Below, piece after piece: positions 1 through 9,140 of a stretch of DNA of 64,000 nt; the stretch's first letter is position 1; each line of letters starts with the position of its first letter. This DNA comes from CAXSBR01 sp964252015. Lineage in GTDB: Bacteria > Actinomycetota > Actinomycetes > Mycobacteriales > Jatrophihabitantaceae. A model generated the notes under the pieces. The model saw nothing but the letters and a program-made list of their open reading frames with translations. It searched no databases and had not been told where the DNA came from. The DNA lies in contig CAXULW010000002.1 of the NCBI GenBank assembly GCA_964252015.1, positions 62,001-126,000 of the forward strand. The letters are read 5' to 3'. A program made the position numbers and the translations under genes.

Positions 1-1523
1 GGTACCAGGCGCCGGGATACCAAGCCCCCGGGTACCAGGCACCCGGGTACCAGGCACCCGGATATCAGGCACCCGGATATCAGGCCCCCGGCTACCAAAG
101 CGCTGGGGTGTCGTCGGCCCAGGCTCCCGGCAAGAGCAAGCGGCCGCTGATCATCGGCCTGTGCGCCGTCCTCGTCCTGGCCCTGGCGACGGTCGGTTTC
201 CTGGTCCTGAAGCCGTCGTCGTCACCGGCGTTCACGTTCGCCGGCAAGAAGATCGCCAACTCCGAGGCGGTGCTGACCGCCGCGCAGTCGACCACGTCCA
301 AACTCGTGACCACCCGCCACGGCGCTTCGAACGCGGACACCCGCTGCTACTTCGCCCGGGCGACGGCACCGGCGAAGGGCACGAAGAAGTCGGACATCGA
401 CGATCACGTGTACTGCGGCCCGGTGCTGTTCGTCGACGGTGACAAGGCGCAGACCTACCTGAGCTACCCGATCAGTCAGGCGGGTACCAAGGACGGCGCG
501 GTCACCCTCACCGCCGCCACCACGCCGACCTCGGCCGACCCGCAGAGCGCGCCGACCGGCCAGACCCTGGCCCGGCCGGACAAGCTCGCGTCGAAATCCA
601 CGTCGAACCTGGCCGTACCGGCACCGCCGCCGGCGGCGCCCGGGGTGTTCTCGACCACCGCGGACGTCAGCGGTCAGACCATTCCCGCCGCTCCGACCAC
701 GGCGGTGATCGGCAGCCGCACCGGCGGCGTCGACATCACCAACCTCGGCCCGATCACCCGCTACGGTCGCGGCGACGACGCCCGCAGCGCGCCCACGGGC
801 CAGAAGCTCATCGCGTTCAAGACCACGGCCGGTCCGGACGAGGACGGCATCCTCCGGTTCCCGGACGGCACCATCACGGTGTCGGTCGCCGGCCAGTCCC
901 ACTCGGTTCCGCGCACGACGTCCACGGTGGTTGTCGCCGTGCCGACCTCGGCCACGGCCGCCGACCTGGTCGTCACCGACGCCGGCGTGACGCAACGGCT
1001 CTCGTTGCTCACCGGCACACCGGCGGCGACCAACATCGCGGTGGACCGTCGCCTGCACCATGTGGGTAACACGGGTGGTCCGAAGGGGGTCACCTTCACC
1101 ATCTCAGCCGGCGCGGACAAGGTCACCCGCACAGCCCAGGCGTCCCTGCAGGCCAGTGACCTGCGCTATTGGGTGCGCGCCGGGGACAACCGGCACGCGT
1201 CCTCGCCCACCACGGCGCTGCTGTTCGTCGACCTGGAGTACAGCTACACCGAGGCGATCAAGGCACCGTTCACCGCGGCCGCCAGTTACGGGCCGTACGG
1301 CTTTGCGCCTGAACTGCTGAAACTGCGCCTGCCCGACGGCAGGGTCGTGGCGGCCGGCAACTACTCCACGGACAAGGACAAGCTCTACATCCTGTTCCCG
1401 GTGCCGGCGTCGTTCACCTCGGGCACCGTGGTCATCTCCGGCAGCGAATCGCCCAACAAGAACGGGGTCACCCTCGGCATCTCCGGCTCGTACTCGTTCG
1501 CCGTCCGGGTCGCGGCCGGCTGA
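1..1523 (+). CDS. Membrane-anchored protein with YQAPG repeats, 5' end cut by window
   Basis: The reading frame is open from base 3 to the stop at 1521-1523, so the gene begins before the window; the GTG at 108 is only an internal valine. The first visible residues are six perfect YQAPG pentapeptides and one variant YQSAG (bases 3-107). A basic stretch (KSKR) and one hydrophobic segment of about 22 residues follow at roughly residues 47-68 of the visible part. The remaining 430 or so residues are Thr/Ala/Val-rich and probably extracytoplasmic. This is the topology of a single-pass protein with a Pro/Tyr/Gln-rich cytoplasmic tail and an exported C-terminal region. I do not recognise the C-terminal domain and assign no function. 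The gene converges on ctaB. Confidence 0.8.
   Translation, partial: YQAPGYQAPGYQAPGYQAPGYQAPGYQAPGYQSAGVSSAQAPGKSKRPLIIGLCAVLVLALATVGFLVLKPSSSPAFTFAGKKIANSEAVLTAAQSTTSKLVTTRHGASNADTRCYFARATAPAKGTKKSDIDDHVYCGPVLFVDGDKAQTYLSYPISQAGTKDGAVTLTAATTPTSADPQSAPTGQTLARPDKLASKSTSNLAVPAPPPAAPGVFSTTADVSGQTIPAAPTTAVIGSRTGGVDITNLGPITRYGRGDDARSAPTGQKLIAFKTTAGPDEDGILRFPDGTITVSVAGQSHSVPRTTSTVVVAVPTSATAADLVVTDAGVTQRLSLLTGTPAATNIAVDRRLHHVGNTGGPKGVTFTISAGADKVTRTAQASLQASDLRYWVRAGDNRHASSPTTALLFVDLEYSYTEAIKAPFTAAASYGPYGFAPELLKLRLPDGRVVAAGNYSTDKDKLYILFPVPASFTSGTVVISGSESPNKNGVTLGISGSYSFAVRVAAG
3..107 (+). repeat. 15-bp tandem repeat encoding YQAPG x6 plus YQSAG
   Basis: Seven consecutive 15-bp units lie in frame inside the first gene. 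Synonymous codons differ between units (tac/tat, gcg/gcc/gca, ggg/gga/ggc), so the array is not a very recent expansion. It may continue upstream of the window. Confidence 0.95.
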
Positions 1524-1525
1524 CC

Positions 1526-1695
1526 GGCAGACGTCGCCGGACAGACCCGACTCCGCGCCCGTCAGGGACGCTTAGGGCCCGCCTCCAGCGTCCTTCGCGG
1601 GCGCGAAGAGGGCAGACGTCGCCGGCCACACTCGACTTCGCGCCCGTCAGGGACGCTTAGGGCCCGCCTCCAGCGTCCCTGACGGGCGCGAAGTC
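1526..1695. repeat. Tandem 85-bp repeat, each unit a long palindrome (family B); likely bidirectional terminator
   Basis: Two copies with a period of 85 bp begin at 1526 and 1611, both starting GGCAGACGTCGCCGG. Each contains a hairpin. In copy 2 the arms 1634-1657 and 1672-1695 are perfect 24-bp complements around a 14-base loop. In copy 1 (arm 1549-1572, same loop at 1573-1586) the right arm has drifted. The array lies between two convergent genes (stops at 1523 and 1725), so a role as transcription terminator is likely. A related palindrome occurs at 59200-59261. Confidence 0.85.
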
Positions 1696-1724
1696 ATGGT
1701 TTGGACGGTCGGCCCCGGGCGGCG

Positions 1725-2705
1725 TCAGTGCAGGAACGCGTCCACGGCCACGGCGACGAACAGCACGGCCAGGTACGTGTTCGACAGGTGGAACAGGCGC
1801 ATCGGCTTGGCCGTGGCCCCGGTGCGGGTGTCCCGCAGCAGCCGGTGCGCCTCGAACACCAGGACCGCGCCAGCGGCGGCGGCCACGGCCGCGTACACCC
1901 ATCCCGTGGCCAACGGCCAGAGGGCCAGCGAGACCGCCACGGTCAACCAGGAGTAGACGACGATCTGGCGGGCCACCGACACCGGGCTGGCGACGACGGG
2001 CAGCATCGGCACCCCCGCCCGGGCGTAGTCCTCTCGGTAACGGATCGCCAGAGCCCAGAAATGCGGCGGCGTCCAGAAGAACACGACCAGGAACAGCACG
2101 AACGGCGCCCACGCCAGCGAACCCGTCACCGCGCTCCAGCCGATCAGCACCGGCATGCACCCGGCGGCGCCACCCCAGACGATGTTCTGGGCGGTGCGGC
2201 GCTTGAGCACCATGGTGTAGACGACGACGTAGAACGCGATCGCGGCCAGGGTCAGCCCGGACGCGAGCAGGTTGGTCGTCACCGCCATGCCGGCGACGGC
2301 GACGACGCCCAGGATTAAGCCGAAGATGAGCGCCGCGCGCGGCGTGATCACGTGGCGGGCCAGCGGCCGCTTACCCGTGCGCCGCATGACCTCGTCGATG
2401 TCACGGTCCACGTAGCAGTTCAGCGCGTTGGCACTGCCCGCGGCCAAGGTGCCGCCGACGAGCGTGGCCACCACCGTGGCCAGGTTCGGTAAGCCATGCG
2501 CGGCCAGGATCATCGCCGGCAACGTGGTGACCAGCAGCAGTTCGATGATGCGCGGTTTGGTCAGCGCGACGTAGGCCAGCAGCTTGGTGCGGCGGTCGAT
2601 CCGGGGCGCCGGGACGTCGTCGCCGTGGGGTACCGGCACCGGCAGGTTCGGCGGGTTCCCGCGTCCCCGTCCCGCCGGCGCGGGCGCCACCGGCGTCTGT
2701 GTCAC
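1725..2705 (-). CDS. ctaB: Protohaem IX farnesyltransferase (haem O synthase)
   Basis: CtaB transfers a farnesyl group to protohaem to make haem O, the precursor of haem A for cytochrome aa3 oxidase, at the cytoplasmic membrane. The 326-residue protein has the UbiA-family Mg-prenyl-PP motif NCYVDRDIDEVMRRT and a second conserved region YREDYARAGVPMLP, with eight or nine hydrophobic segments. The start is GTG at 2705 and the first 40 residues are Pro/Gly-rich and variable. It is divergent from tkt with 185 bp between starts; ctaB next to tkt is a familiar actinobacterial arrangement. Confidence 0.95.
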   Translation of the reverse strand: MTQTPVAPAPAGRGRGNPPNLPVPVPHGDDVPAPRIDRRTKLLAYVALTKPRIIELLLVTTLPAMILAAHGLPNLATVVATLVGGTLAAGSANALNCYVDRDIDEVMRRTGKRPLARHVITPRAALIFGLILGVVAVAGMAVTTNLLASGLTLAAIAFYVVVYTMVLKRRTAQNIVWGGAAGCMPVLIGWSAVTGSLAWAPFVLFLVVFFWTPPHFWALAIRYREDYARAGVPMLPVVASPVSVARQIVVYSWLTVAVSLALWPLATGWVYAAVAAAAGAVLVFEAHRLLRDTRTGATAKPMRLFHLSNTYLAVLFVAVAVDAFLH

Positions 2706-2890
2706 GGCACAAGGGTAGACCGGGCAGATACGGCATCCGTGCGCGGTCCACCGTGGCCGAACCGCACTGTTCCGGAAACGTTCCGACGTAGCTTGCAGGC
2801 GCGTTACGGACAGCAGCGGGCGGGGTTTAGGCTCAATGTGACGCCTGGCACGACTGTGAGTACGCCCGCCCCCGGCTTAGGAGAGACGAG

Positions 2891-5011
2891 TTGAGCACCT
2901 CGCCCACGGAACCAGTGATCACCCACCCCAGTTGGTGGACCGATCTCGACACCAAGGCGGTCGACACGTGCCGGCTGCTGGCGGCGGATGCGGTGCAGAA
3001 GGTCGGCAACGGCCACCCCGGCACGGCCATGAGCCTGGCCCCGTTGTCCTACCTGCTGTTCCAGCGCATCATGCGCCATGACCCGACGGACCCGAACTGG
3101 GTCGGCCGCGACCGCTTCGTCCTGTCCAACGGGCACTCCTCGTTGACGCTGTACAACCAGCTGTTCATGTCCGGTTACGGTCTCGAGCTGGCCGACCTGG
3201 AAGCCCTGCGCACCTGGGGTTCGCGCACTCCGGGCCACCCCGAGCACGGACACACCCTGGGCGTGGAGACCACCACCGGACCGCTCGGGCAGGGCGTCGG
3301 CAACGGCGTGGGTATGGCCATGGCCGCTCGGCGCGAGCGGGGTCTGTTCGACCCGGACGCCGCGCCCGGCGATTCCGTGTTCGACCACCACATCTACGTC
3401 ATCGCCGGCGACGGGTGCCTGGAAGAAGGCGTGTCGAGCGAGGTGTCCAGCCTGGCCGGGACGCAGCAGCTGGGCAACCTGATCCTGTTCTGGGACGACA
3501 ACCACATCTCGATCGAGGACGACACCAACATCGCCTTCACCGAGGACGTGATCGCCCGGTACAAGGCCTACGGCTGGCACACCCAATACGTCGACTCCGG
3601 CGAGGACGTCAAGGGGCTGGAAGCCGCGATCCACCGGGCCCAGCGCGAGACCGACCGCCCGTCGTTCATCGCCGTCCGCACGATCATCGGCTGGCCCGCC
3701 CCGACCCTGCAGAACACCGGCAAGGCCCACGGCTCCGCGCTGGGCAACGACGAGATCCGGGCGACCAAGGAGATCCTGGGCTTCAACCCGGACGAGACCT
3801 TCGCGGTCGCCGACGACGTGCTGGCCCATGCCCGCGAGGTCGTCACCCGGGGTCGTGCGGCGCACGCCGAGTGGCAGCCCAAGTTCGACGCCTGGGCGGC
3901 CAAGAACAGCTCGGCCAAGGCCCTGTTCGACCGGATGGTCACCCGGTCGCTGCCCGCGGGCTGGGAAGACGCGCTGCCCACCTTCCCGGCCGAGAAGGAC
4001 GGCAAGGCCAACGCGATCGCCACCCGCGCCGCGTCCGGCAAGATCCTCAGCGCGCTGGCCGACCCGCTGCCCGAGCTGTGGGGCGGTTCGGCCGACCTGG
4101 CCGAGAGCAACAACACCACCATGGAGGGCGAGCCCAGCTTCCTGCCCCCGGCCCGCCAGACGAAGATGTGGACCGGCGGACCGTACGGGCGCACGCTGCA
4201 CTTCGGTATCCGGGAACACGGCATGGGCGCGATCATGAACGGCATCGCCCTGCACGGCGGCACCCGGGTGTACGGCGCCACGTTCCTCACCTTCAGCGAC
4301 TACATGCGCCCGCCGGTGCGCCTGGCCGCGCTCATGCAGATCCCGACCACCTACGTCTGGACCCACGACTCCATCGGCCTCGGCGCCGACGGACCGACCC
4401 ACCAGCCAATCGAGCAGGTGGCGTCGTTGCGGGCCATCCCCGGGCTCGACGTGGTCCGCCCCGCCGACGCCAACGAGACCGCGGTGGCCTGGCGCACCAT
4501 CCTGGAGCACACCGACCGCCCGGCCGGGCTGATCCTCTCGCGGCAGAACCTGCCCGTGATCGACGCCACCCGCGTGATCGACGTGAGCAAGGGCGCCTAC
4601 GTCCTCGAGGAGGCGTCCAACGGCGTGCCGCAGGCCATCCTCATCGCCACCGGCTCGGAGGTGGCCCTGGCGGTCGCCGCGCGGGAGCGGCTCGAGGACG
4701 AGGGGTGGCACGTCCGGGTCGTCTCGATGCCGTGCGTGGAGTGGTTCCACGAGCAGGAACGCTCGTACCAGGACCAGATCCTGCCCCCCGGCGTCAAGGC
4801 CCGGGTCAGCGTCGAAGCCGGCGTGTCCCAGGGCTGGCGCGACATCGTCGGTTCCGAGGGCGAGATCATCAGCATCGACCACTACGGCGCCAGCGCGGAG
4901 GGGGCGATCCTGTTCGAGCAGTTCGGGTTCACCCCGGACAACGTCGTCACCGCCGCCCACACCGCGCTGGAACGTGCGGGCGAGATTCAGGGTGCAAAGA
5001 CGGGAAGCTGA
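2891..5011 (+). CDS. tkt: Transketolase
   Basis: A thiamine-diphosphate enzyme of the non-oxidative pentose phosphate pathway that moves two-carbon ketol units between sugar phosphates. The 706 residues match the family length. The TPP-binding motif GDGCLEEGVSSE and its distal DDN lie near residues 175-200, and the pyrimidine-domain signature GIREHGMGAIMNG near residue 440. The TTG start at 2891 is supported by AGGAG seven bases upstream. It heads the tkt-tal-zwf-opcA-pgl operon. Its cofactor links it to the TPP-riboswitch operon near 60 kb. Confidence 0.97.
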   Translation: MSTSPTEPVITHPSWWTDLDTKAVDTCRLLAADAVQKVGNGHPGTAMSLAPLSYLLFQRIMRHDPTDPNWVGRDRFVLSNGHSSLTLYNQLFMSGYGLELADLEALRTWGSRTPGHPEHGHTLGVETTTGPLGQGVGNGVGMAMAARRERGLFDPDAAPGDSVFDHHIYVIAGDGCLEEGVSSEVSSLAGTQQLGNLILFWDDNHISIEDDTNIAFTEDVIARYKAYGWHTQYVDSGEDVKGLEAAIHRAQRETDRPSFIAVRTIIGWPAPTLQNTGKAHGSALGNDEIRATKEILGFNPDETFAVADDVLAHAREVVTRGRAAHAEWQPKFDAWAAKNSSAKALFDRMVTRSLPAGWEDALPTFPAEKDGKANAIATRAASGKILSALADPLPELWGGSADLAESNNTTMEGEPSFLPPARQTKMWTGGPYGRTLHFGIREHGMGAIMNGIALHGGTRVYGATFLTFSDYMRPPVRLAALMQIPTTYVWTHDSIGLGADGPTHQPIEQVASLRAIPGLDVVRPADANETAVAWRTILEHTDRPAGLILSRQNLPVIDATRVIDVSKGAYVLEEASNGVPQAILIATGSEVALAVAARERLEDEGWHVRVVSMPCVEWFHEQERSYQDQILPPGVKARVSVEAGVSQGWRDIVGSEGEIISIDHYGASAEGAILFEQFGFTPDNVVTAAHTALERAGEIQGAKTGS

Positions 5012-5089
5012 TCACGACACTTGGTTAGGCACGGCGGCCCCGGACGCTCAGGAACGGGTCGACTCAGCAGAGAACGAGAGAGGCACACC

Positions 5090-6202
5090 ATGACCGATGC
5101 ACTCGCCGACCTGTCCGCGGTCGGAGTATCCATCTGGCTCGACGACATCAGCCGCGAACGACTGCGCACAGGCAACCTGCAGGAACTCGTCGACACCAAG
5201 CACGTCGTCGGCGTCACCAGCAACCCGACCATCTTCCAGAAGGCGATGGAGAAGGGTGATGCCTACGACGAGCAGCTGGCCGACCTGACCACCCGGGGCG
5301 TTTCCCTCGAGGAGTCGGTGCGCCTGCTCACCAGCTTCGACATCCGCTGGGCCTGCGACGTCATGCGCCCCGTGTTCGACCGCACCGACGGCCAGGACGG
5401 CCGCGTGTCCATCGAGGTCGACCCACGCATCGCCCACGACACCGAGAAGACCGCGGCCGAGGCGGCGGCGCTGTGGTGGCTGGTCGACCGCCCGAACGTG
5501 ATGATCAAGATTCCGGCGTCGAAGGAAGGCCTGGCCCCGATCACCCGCTCCACCGAGCGTGGGATCAGCGTCAACGTCACGCTCATCTTCTCCCTGGATC
5601 GCTACGAGGCGGTCATGGACGCCTACCTCACCGGTCTGGAGAAGGCCAAGGCGGCTGGGGTGGACCTGTCCACGATCCGGTCGGTGGCCTCATTCTTCGT
5701 GTCCCGCGTGGACACCGAGATCGACGCGCGGCTGGACAAGATCGGCAGCGAGGAGGCCAAGGCGCTCAAGGGCAAGGCCGGCATCGCCAACGCCCGGCTG
5801 GCCTACGAGCTGTACGAGCAGGTGTTCACCTCCGACCGCTGGAAGGCGCTCAAGGCCGAGGGCGCCCACGAGCAGCGCCCGCTGTGGGCCTCCACCGGCG
5901 TCAAGGACCCCAACTACGACGACACCATGTACGTGGTCGACCTGGCCGTGACCAACACCGTCAACACCATGCCGGAGGCGACCCTGAACGCCGTGGCCGA
6001 CCACGGCGTCGTCAAGGGCGATCAGGTCACCGGCAACTACGCCGACGCCCACAAGTTCCTGGCCGACCTGAAGGACGTCGGCGTCGACTACGACGAGGTG
6101 GTCGAGGTGCTCGAGGTCGAAGGCGTGCAGAAGTTCGAGGACGCCTGGGCCCAGCTGCTCGAAGGCGTGCAGAAGCAGCTCGACAAGTCACCCGGGAAGT
6201 AA
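5090..6202 (+). CDS. tal: Transaldolase
   Basis: It transfers a dihydroxyacetone unit through a lysine Schiff base in the pentose phosphate pathway. The protein has 370 residues, the long form usual in actinobacteria. The active-site region reads NVMIKIPASKEG, and the N-terminal signature is GVTSNPTIFQKAM. The frame is open back to 5021, but ATG at 5090, preceded by GAGAGG at 7 bases, is the natural start. It follows tkt by 78 bp in the same operon. Confidence 0.96.
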   Translation: MTDALADLSAVGVSIWLDDISRERLRTGNLQELVDTKHVVGVTSNPTIFQKAMEKGDAYDEQLADLTTRGVSLEESVRLLTSFDIRWACDVMRPVFDRTDGQDGRVSIEVDPRIAHDTEKTAAEAAALWWLVDRPNVMIKIPASKEGLAPITRSTERGISVNVTLIFSLDRYEAVMDAYLTGLEKAKAAGVDLSTIRSVASFFVSRVDTEIDARLDKIGSEEAKALKGKAGIANARLAYELYEQVFTSDRWKALKAEGAHEQRPLWASTGVKDPNYDDTMYVVDLAVTNTVNTMPEATLNAVADHGVVKGDQVTGNYADAHKFLADLKDVGVDYDEVVEVLEVEGVQKFEDAWAQLLEGVQKQLDKSPGK

Positions 6203-6301
6203 CCCCTGCCGCTGAGCTTTCTGCGTGTCCCGCCCGCCCGTCCCCGCCAGAAACCACCAGCGCGGCCGAAACCCTGCACGCGTCGCTGAAGGAGCCCGAC
6301 C

Positions 6302-8089
6302 TTGACCGAATCCATCACGGCCGAAGCTACGACCGCCGAACCGGCGGCACCCACCGACGCTACGACCGCCGAACCGACGGCGCCGGCCGAGCCAACCGTG
6401 GCCGAAGCCGAAGCCGGACCCGGAGCGCACGATAAACCGGTGGAGACCGGTAGCGCCCACGATCCGGCCGCGGTTCACGCCAGCAAGGATGACCAGCCGT
6501 CGTCGTCGCACGCGGCGCCGAGATCGTTCGCCGACAAGGACGCGGAGCCGTTCGTGGAGGGAGTCGAACGTCGGCACAACCCGCTGCGCGATGCCACCGA
6601 TCGGCGCCTGCCGAGGGTGCCGGAGCCATGCGCTCTGGTCGTCTTCGGCGTCACCGGCGACCTCTCGCGCAAGAAGCTGCTGCCGGCGATCTACGACCTG
6701 GCCAACCGGGGGCTGCTACCGACCGACTTCGTCCTGCTCGGGTTCGCCCGGCGCGACTGGGAGGACGGCGACTTCGAGGACCTGGCCAAGAAGTCGGCCA
6801 AGGACCACGCCCGGACCAACTGGAACGAGGAGGTCTGGAACCGACTGTCGGGCAACATCAAGTTCGTCCCCGGCTCGTTCGACGACGACGCCTCCTTCGA
6901 TGAGCTGGCCCGCACGTTGGACGAGCTGCGGGAAAGCCACGGGATCAAGGGCAACGCCGCGTTCTACCTGTCCATCCCGCCGACGATGTTCCCGACCGTG
7001 TTGAACCAGATGGACCGCACCGGCATGGCCGACAACGGCAAATCCGGCGGCTGGCGTCGCGTCGTGGTGGAGAAGCCGTTCGGTCACGACCTCACCAGCG
7101 CGTTGGAACTCAACCGCCTGGTCGACTCGGTGTTCACCGCCGAGGACGTGTTCCGCATCGACCACTACCTGGGCAAGGAGACCGTCCAGAACATCATGGC
7201 GCTGCGGTTCGCCAACCAGATGTTCGAGCCGGTCTGGAACGCCCACTACGTCGACTCGGTGCAGATCACCATGGCCGAGGACGTCGGTATCGGGGGCCGG
7301 GCTGCCTTTTACGACGCCACCGGTGCCGCGCGCGACGTGCTGCAGAACCACCTGCTGCAACTGCTGGCGCTCACCGCCATGGAGGAGCCGGTCGAGTTCT
7401 CGGCCGAGGCCATCCGCACGGAGAAGGTCAAGGCGCTGCGGGCGATCACGCTGCCCGAGAACCTGGCCGAGACGGCCATCCGCGGTCAGTACGACCAGGG
7501 CTGGCTGGCCGGGTCGCGGGTGCGGTCCTACCGGGCCGAGGACGGCGTCGACCCGGAATCGAAGATGGAGACGTTCGCAGCGGTCGAGCTCAACGTCGAC
7601 ACCCGCCGCTGGGCCGGGGTGCCGTTCTACCTGCGTACCGGCAAGCGCCTGCCCAAGCGGGTGACCGAGATCGCGGTGCTGTTCAAGACCGCGCCGCACC
7701 TGCCCTTCGACAAGACCGACACGGTGGAGCTCGGTCACAACCAGCTCGTGATCCGGGTGCAGCCCGACGAGGGCATCACGCTCAAGTTCGGCTCGAAGGT
7801 GCCGGGGACGGCCATGGAGGTCCGCGACGTCTCGATGGATTTCCTCTACGGCGAGGCGTTCACCGAATCGTCCCCCGAGGCCTACGAGCGGCTGATCCTC
7901 GACGTGCTGCTCGGCGACGCCACCCTGTTCCCGCGCAACCAGGAGGTCGAGGCGTCCTGGCGCGTCATCGACCCGCTGGAGGAGTTCTGGGCCGACCAGG
8001 AGCCCTACCTCTACCGGGCCGGTGAGTGGGGCCCGCGCGCGTCGGATGAGATGCTCGCCCGGCAGGGTCGGGCCTGGCGGCGTCCGTGA
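6302..8089 (+). CDS. zwf: Glucose-6-phosphate 1-dehydrogenase with long disordered N-terminus
   Basis: It oxidises glucose-6-phosphate to 6-phosphogluconolactone with NADP+, entering the oxidative pentose phosphate pathway. The Rossmann motif is VVFGVTGDLSRKKLLP and the catalytic segment is RIDHYLGKETVQN. At 595 residues it is about 80 longer than usual. The excess is an Ala/Thr/Glu/Pro-rich, probably disordered N-terminal tail containing a 33-bp-spaced repeat of ATTAEP. The TTG start at 6302 has a strong AAGGAG seven bases upstream. An internal GTG at 6554 with GGAG could give a normal-length protein. OpcA, encoded next, is its usual partner. Confidence 0.95.
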   Translation: MTESITAEATTAEPAAPTDATTAEPTAPAEPTVAEAEAGPGAHDKPVETGSAHDPAAVHASKDDQPSSSHAAPRSFADKDAEPFVEGVERRHNPLRDATDRRLPRVPEPCALVVFGVTGDLSRKKLLPAIYDLANRGLLPTDFVLLGFARRDWEDGDFEDLAKKSAKDHARTNWNEEVWNRLSGNIKFVPGSFDDDASFDELARTLDELRESHGIKGNAAFYLSIPPTMFPTVLNQMDRTGMADNGKSGGWRRVVVEKPFGHDLTSALELNRLVDSVFTAEDVFRIDHYLGKETVQNIMALRFANQMFEPVWNAHYVDSVQITMAEDVGIGGRAAFYDATGAARDVLQNHLLQLLALTAMEEPVEFSAEAIRTEKVKALRAITLPENLAETAIRGQYDQGWLAGSRVRSYRAEDGVDPESKMETFAAVELNVDTRRWAGVPFYLRTGKRLPKRVTEIAVLFKTAPHLPFDKTDTVELGHNQLVIRVQPDEGITLKFGSKVPGTAMEVRDVSMDFLYGEAFTESSPEAYERLILDVLLGDATLFPRNQEVEASWRVIDPLEEFWADQEPYLYRAGEWGPRASDEMLARQGRAWRRP

Positions 8090-8162
8090 GCCGTCCCGCC
8101 ACCGCGACCACCGTCAGCACTACCGGCACTTCCAGCACCAGCACCGCACGAAGGAGCCCGCG

Positions 8163-9140
8163 ATGACCACCCTCTGGGACACCACCGGAACCGCGGTCGT
8201 GGCCGCGCTGGCCGCCGAGCGGCGCACCGGCGGCGCCGTGACCAGCGGCCTGGCGTTGACCCTGGTGGTCATCGTCGATGAGAAGGACGTGGCCGAAGCC
8301 GAGGCGGCGGCCACGGTCGCGGCGAGCAAGCACCCCATGCGGATGCTGCTGGTGATCCGCCGCCAGATCGAGGCCCCGGTGCCGCGCCTGGACGCCGAGG
8401 TGCTCATGGGTGGGCGCCTGGGCCCGGGTGAGGCGGTGGAGATGCGCATGTACGGCCGCTTGGCCCTGCACGCCGAATCGGTCACCCTGCCGTTGCTGGC
8501 CCCGGACGCCCCGGTGGTCGCGTGGTGGTTCGGCGCGCCCCCGGAGCAGATCGCCTTCGACCCGCTCGGCGTGTTCGCCGACCGCCGGATCACCGACGTG
8601 GTCCGCGCCAAGGAAGCCATCCCCGCGCTGCAGCAGCGCGCGTCCGACTTCGCCCCCGGCGACACCGACCTGTCGTGGACCCGGATCACCGGTTGGCGGG
8701 CGGCGCTGGCGTCGGCGTTCGACACCGCCACCGGTGCGGCCACCGCGGCCACCGTCCTCGGCGACAAGACCGACCCGTCGGCGTTGCTGCTGGCCGGCTG
8801 GCTGTGCTCCCGGCTGGGCTTCGAGGTGCCGGTCGAACCCAAGCACGGCGGCGGCATCGCCGCGGTGACGGTGTCCTTCGATGACGACACCCGGTTCGAG
8901 GCCCGCCGCGACGGCGCCCGGCTGGTGCTCAGCCGCGATCACGCCGCCGACACCGTCTCGCCGTTCCCGGAGCGCACACTGGGCGAGCTGCTGGCCGAGG
9001 AACTGCGCCGCCTCGACGCCGACCAGACCTACGGCAACGCCCTCGGCGCGGTGAGCGAGACGTCCGGGCTCAACGACCGCTCCGCCAAGCGCGAGCACAT
9101 CTGGAACGACCCGGCCCTGGCCGGCGCGGATGCCGGGTGA
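8163..9140 (+). CDS. opcA: Glucose-6-phosphate dehydrogenase assembly protein OpcA
   Basis: OpcA is the actinobacterial and cyanobacterial allosteric/assembly partner of Zwf, needed for full dehydrogenase activity. The 325-residue protein begins MTTLWDTTGTAVVAAL and contains the conserved PDAPVVAWWFGAPP region near residue 115. ATG at 8163 has AAGGAG nearby, in nearly the same leader as zwf. The gene sits 73 bp after zwf and its stop overlaps the pgl start (TGATG), implying coupled translation. Confidence 0.95.
   Translation: MTTLWDTTGTAVVAALAAERRTGGAVTSGLALTLVVIVDEKDVAEAEAAATVAASKHPMRMLLVIRRQIEAPVPRLDAEVLMGGRLGPGEAVEMRMYGRLALHAESVTLPLLAPDAPVVAWWFGAPPEQIAFDPLGVFADRRITDVVRAKEAIPALQQRASDFAPGDTDLSWTRITGWRAALASAFDTATGAATAATVLGDKTDPSALLLAGWLCSRLGFEVPVEPKHGGGIAAVTVSFDDDTRFEARRDGARLVLSRDHAADTVSPFPERTLGELLAEELRRLDADQTYGNALGAVSETSGLNDRSAKREHIWNDPALAGADAG

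Noticed and set aside
2804..4960. 718-codon open frame on the minus strand opposite transketolase
   Set aside because: It is a GC-rich shadow of tkt: its translation is Gly/Arg/Val/Asp-rich with no domain, while the plus strand encodes a complete transketolase.
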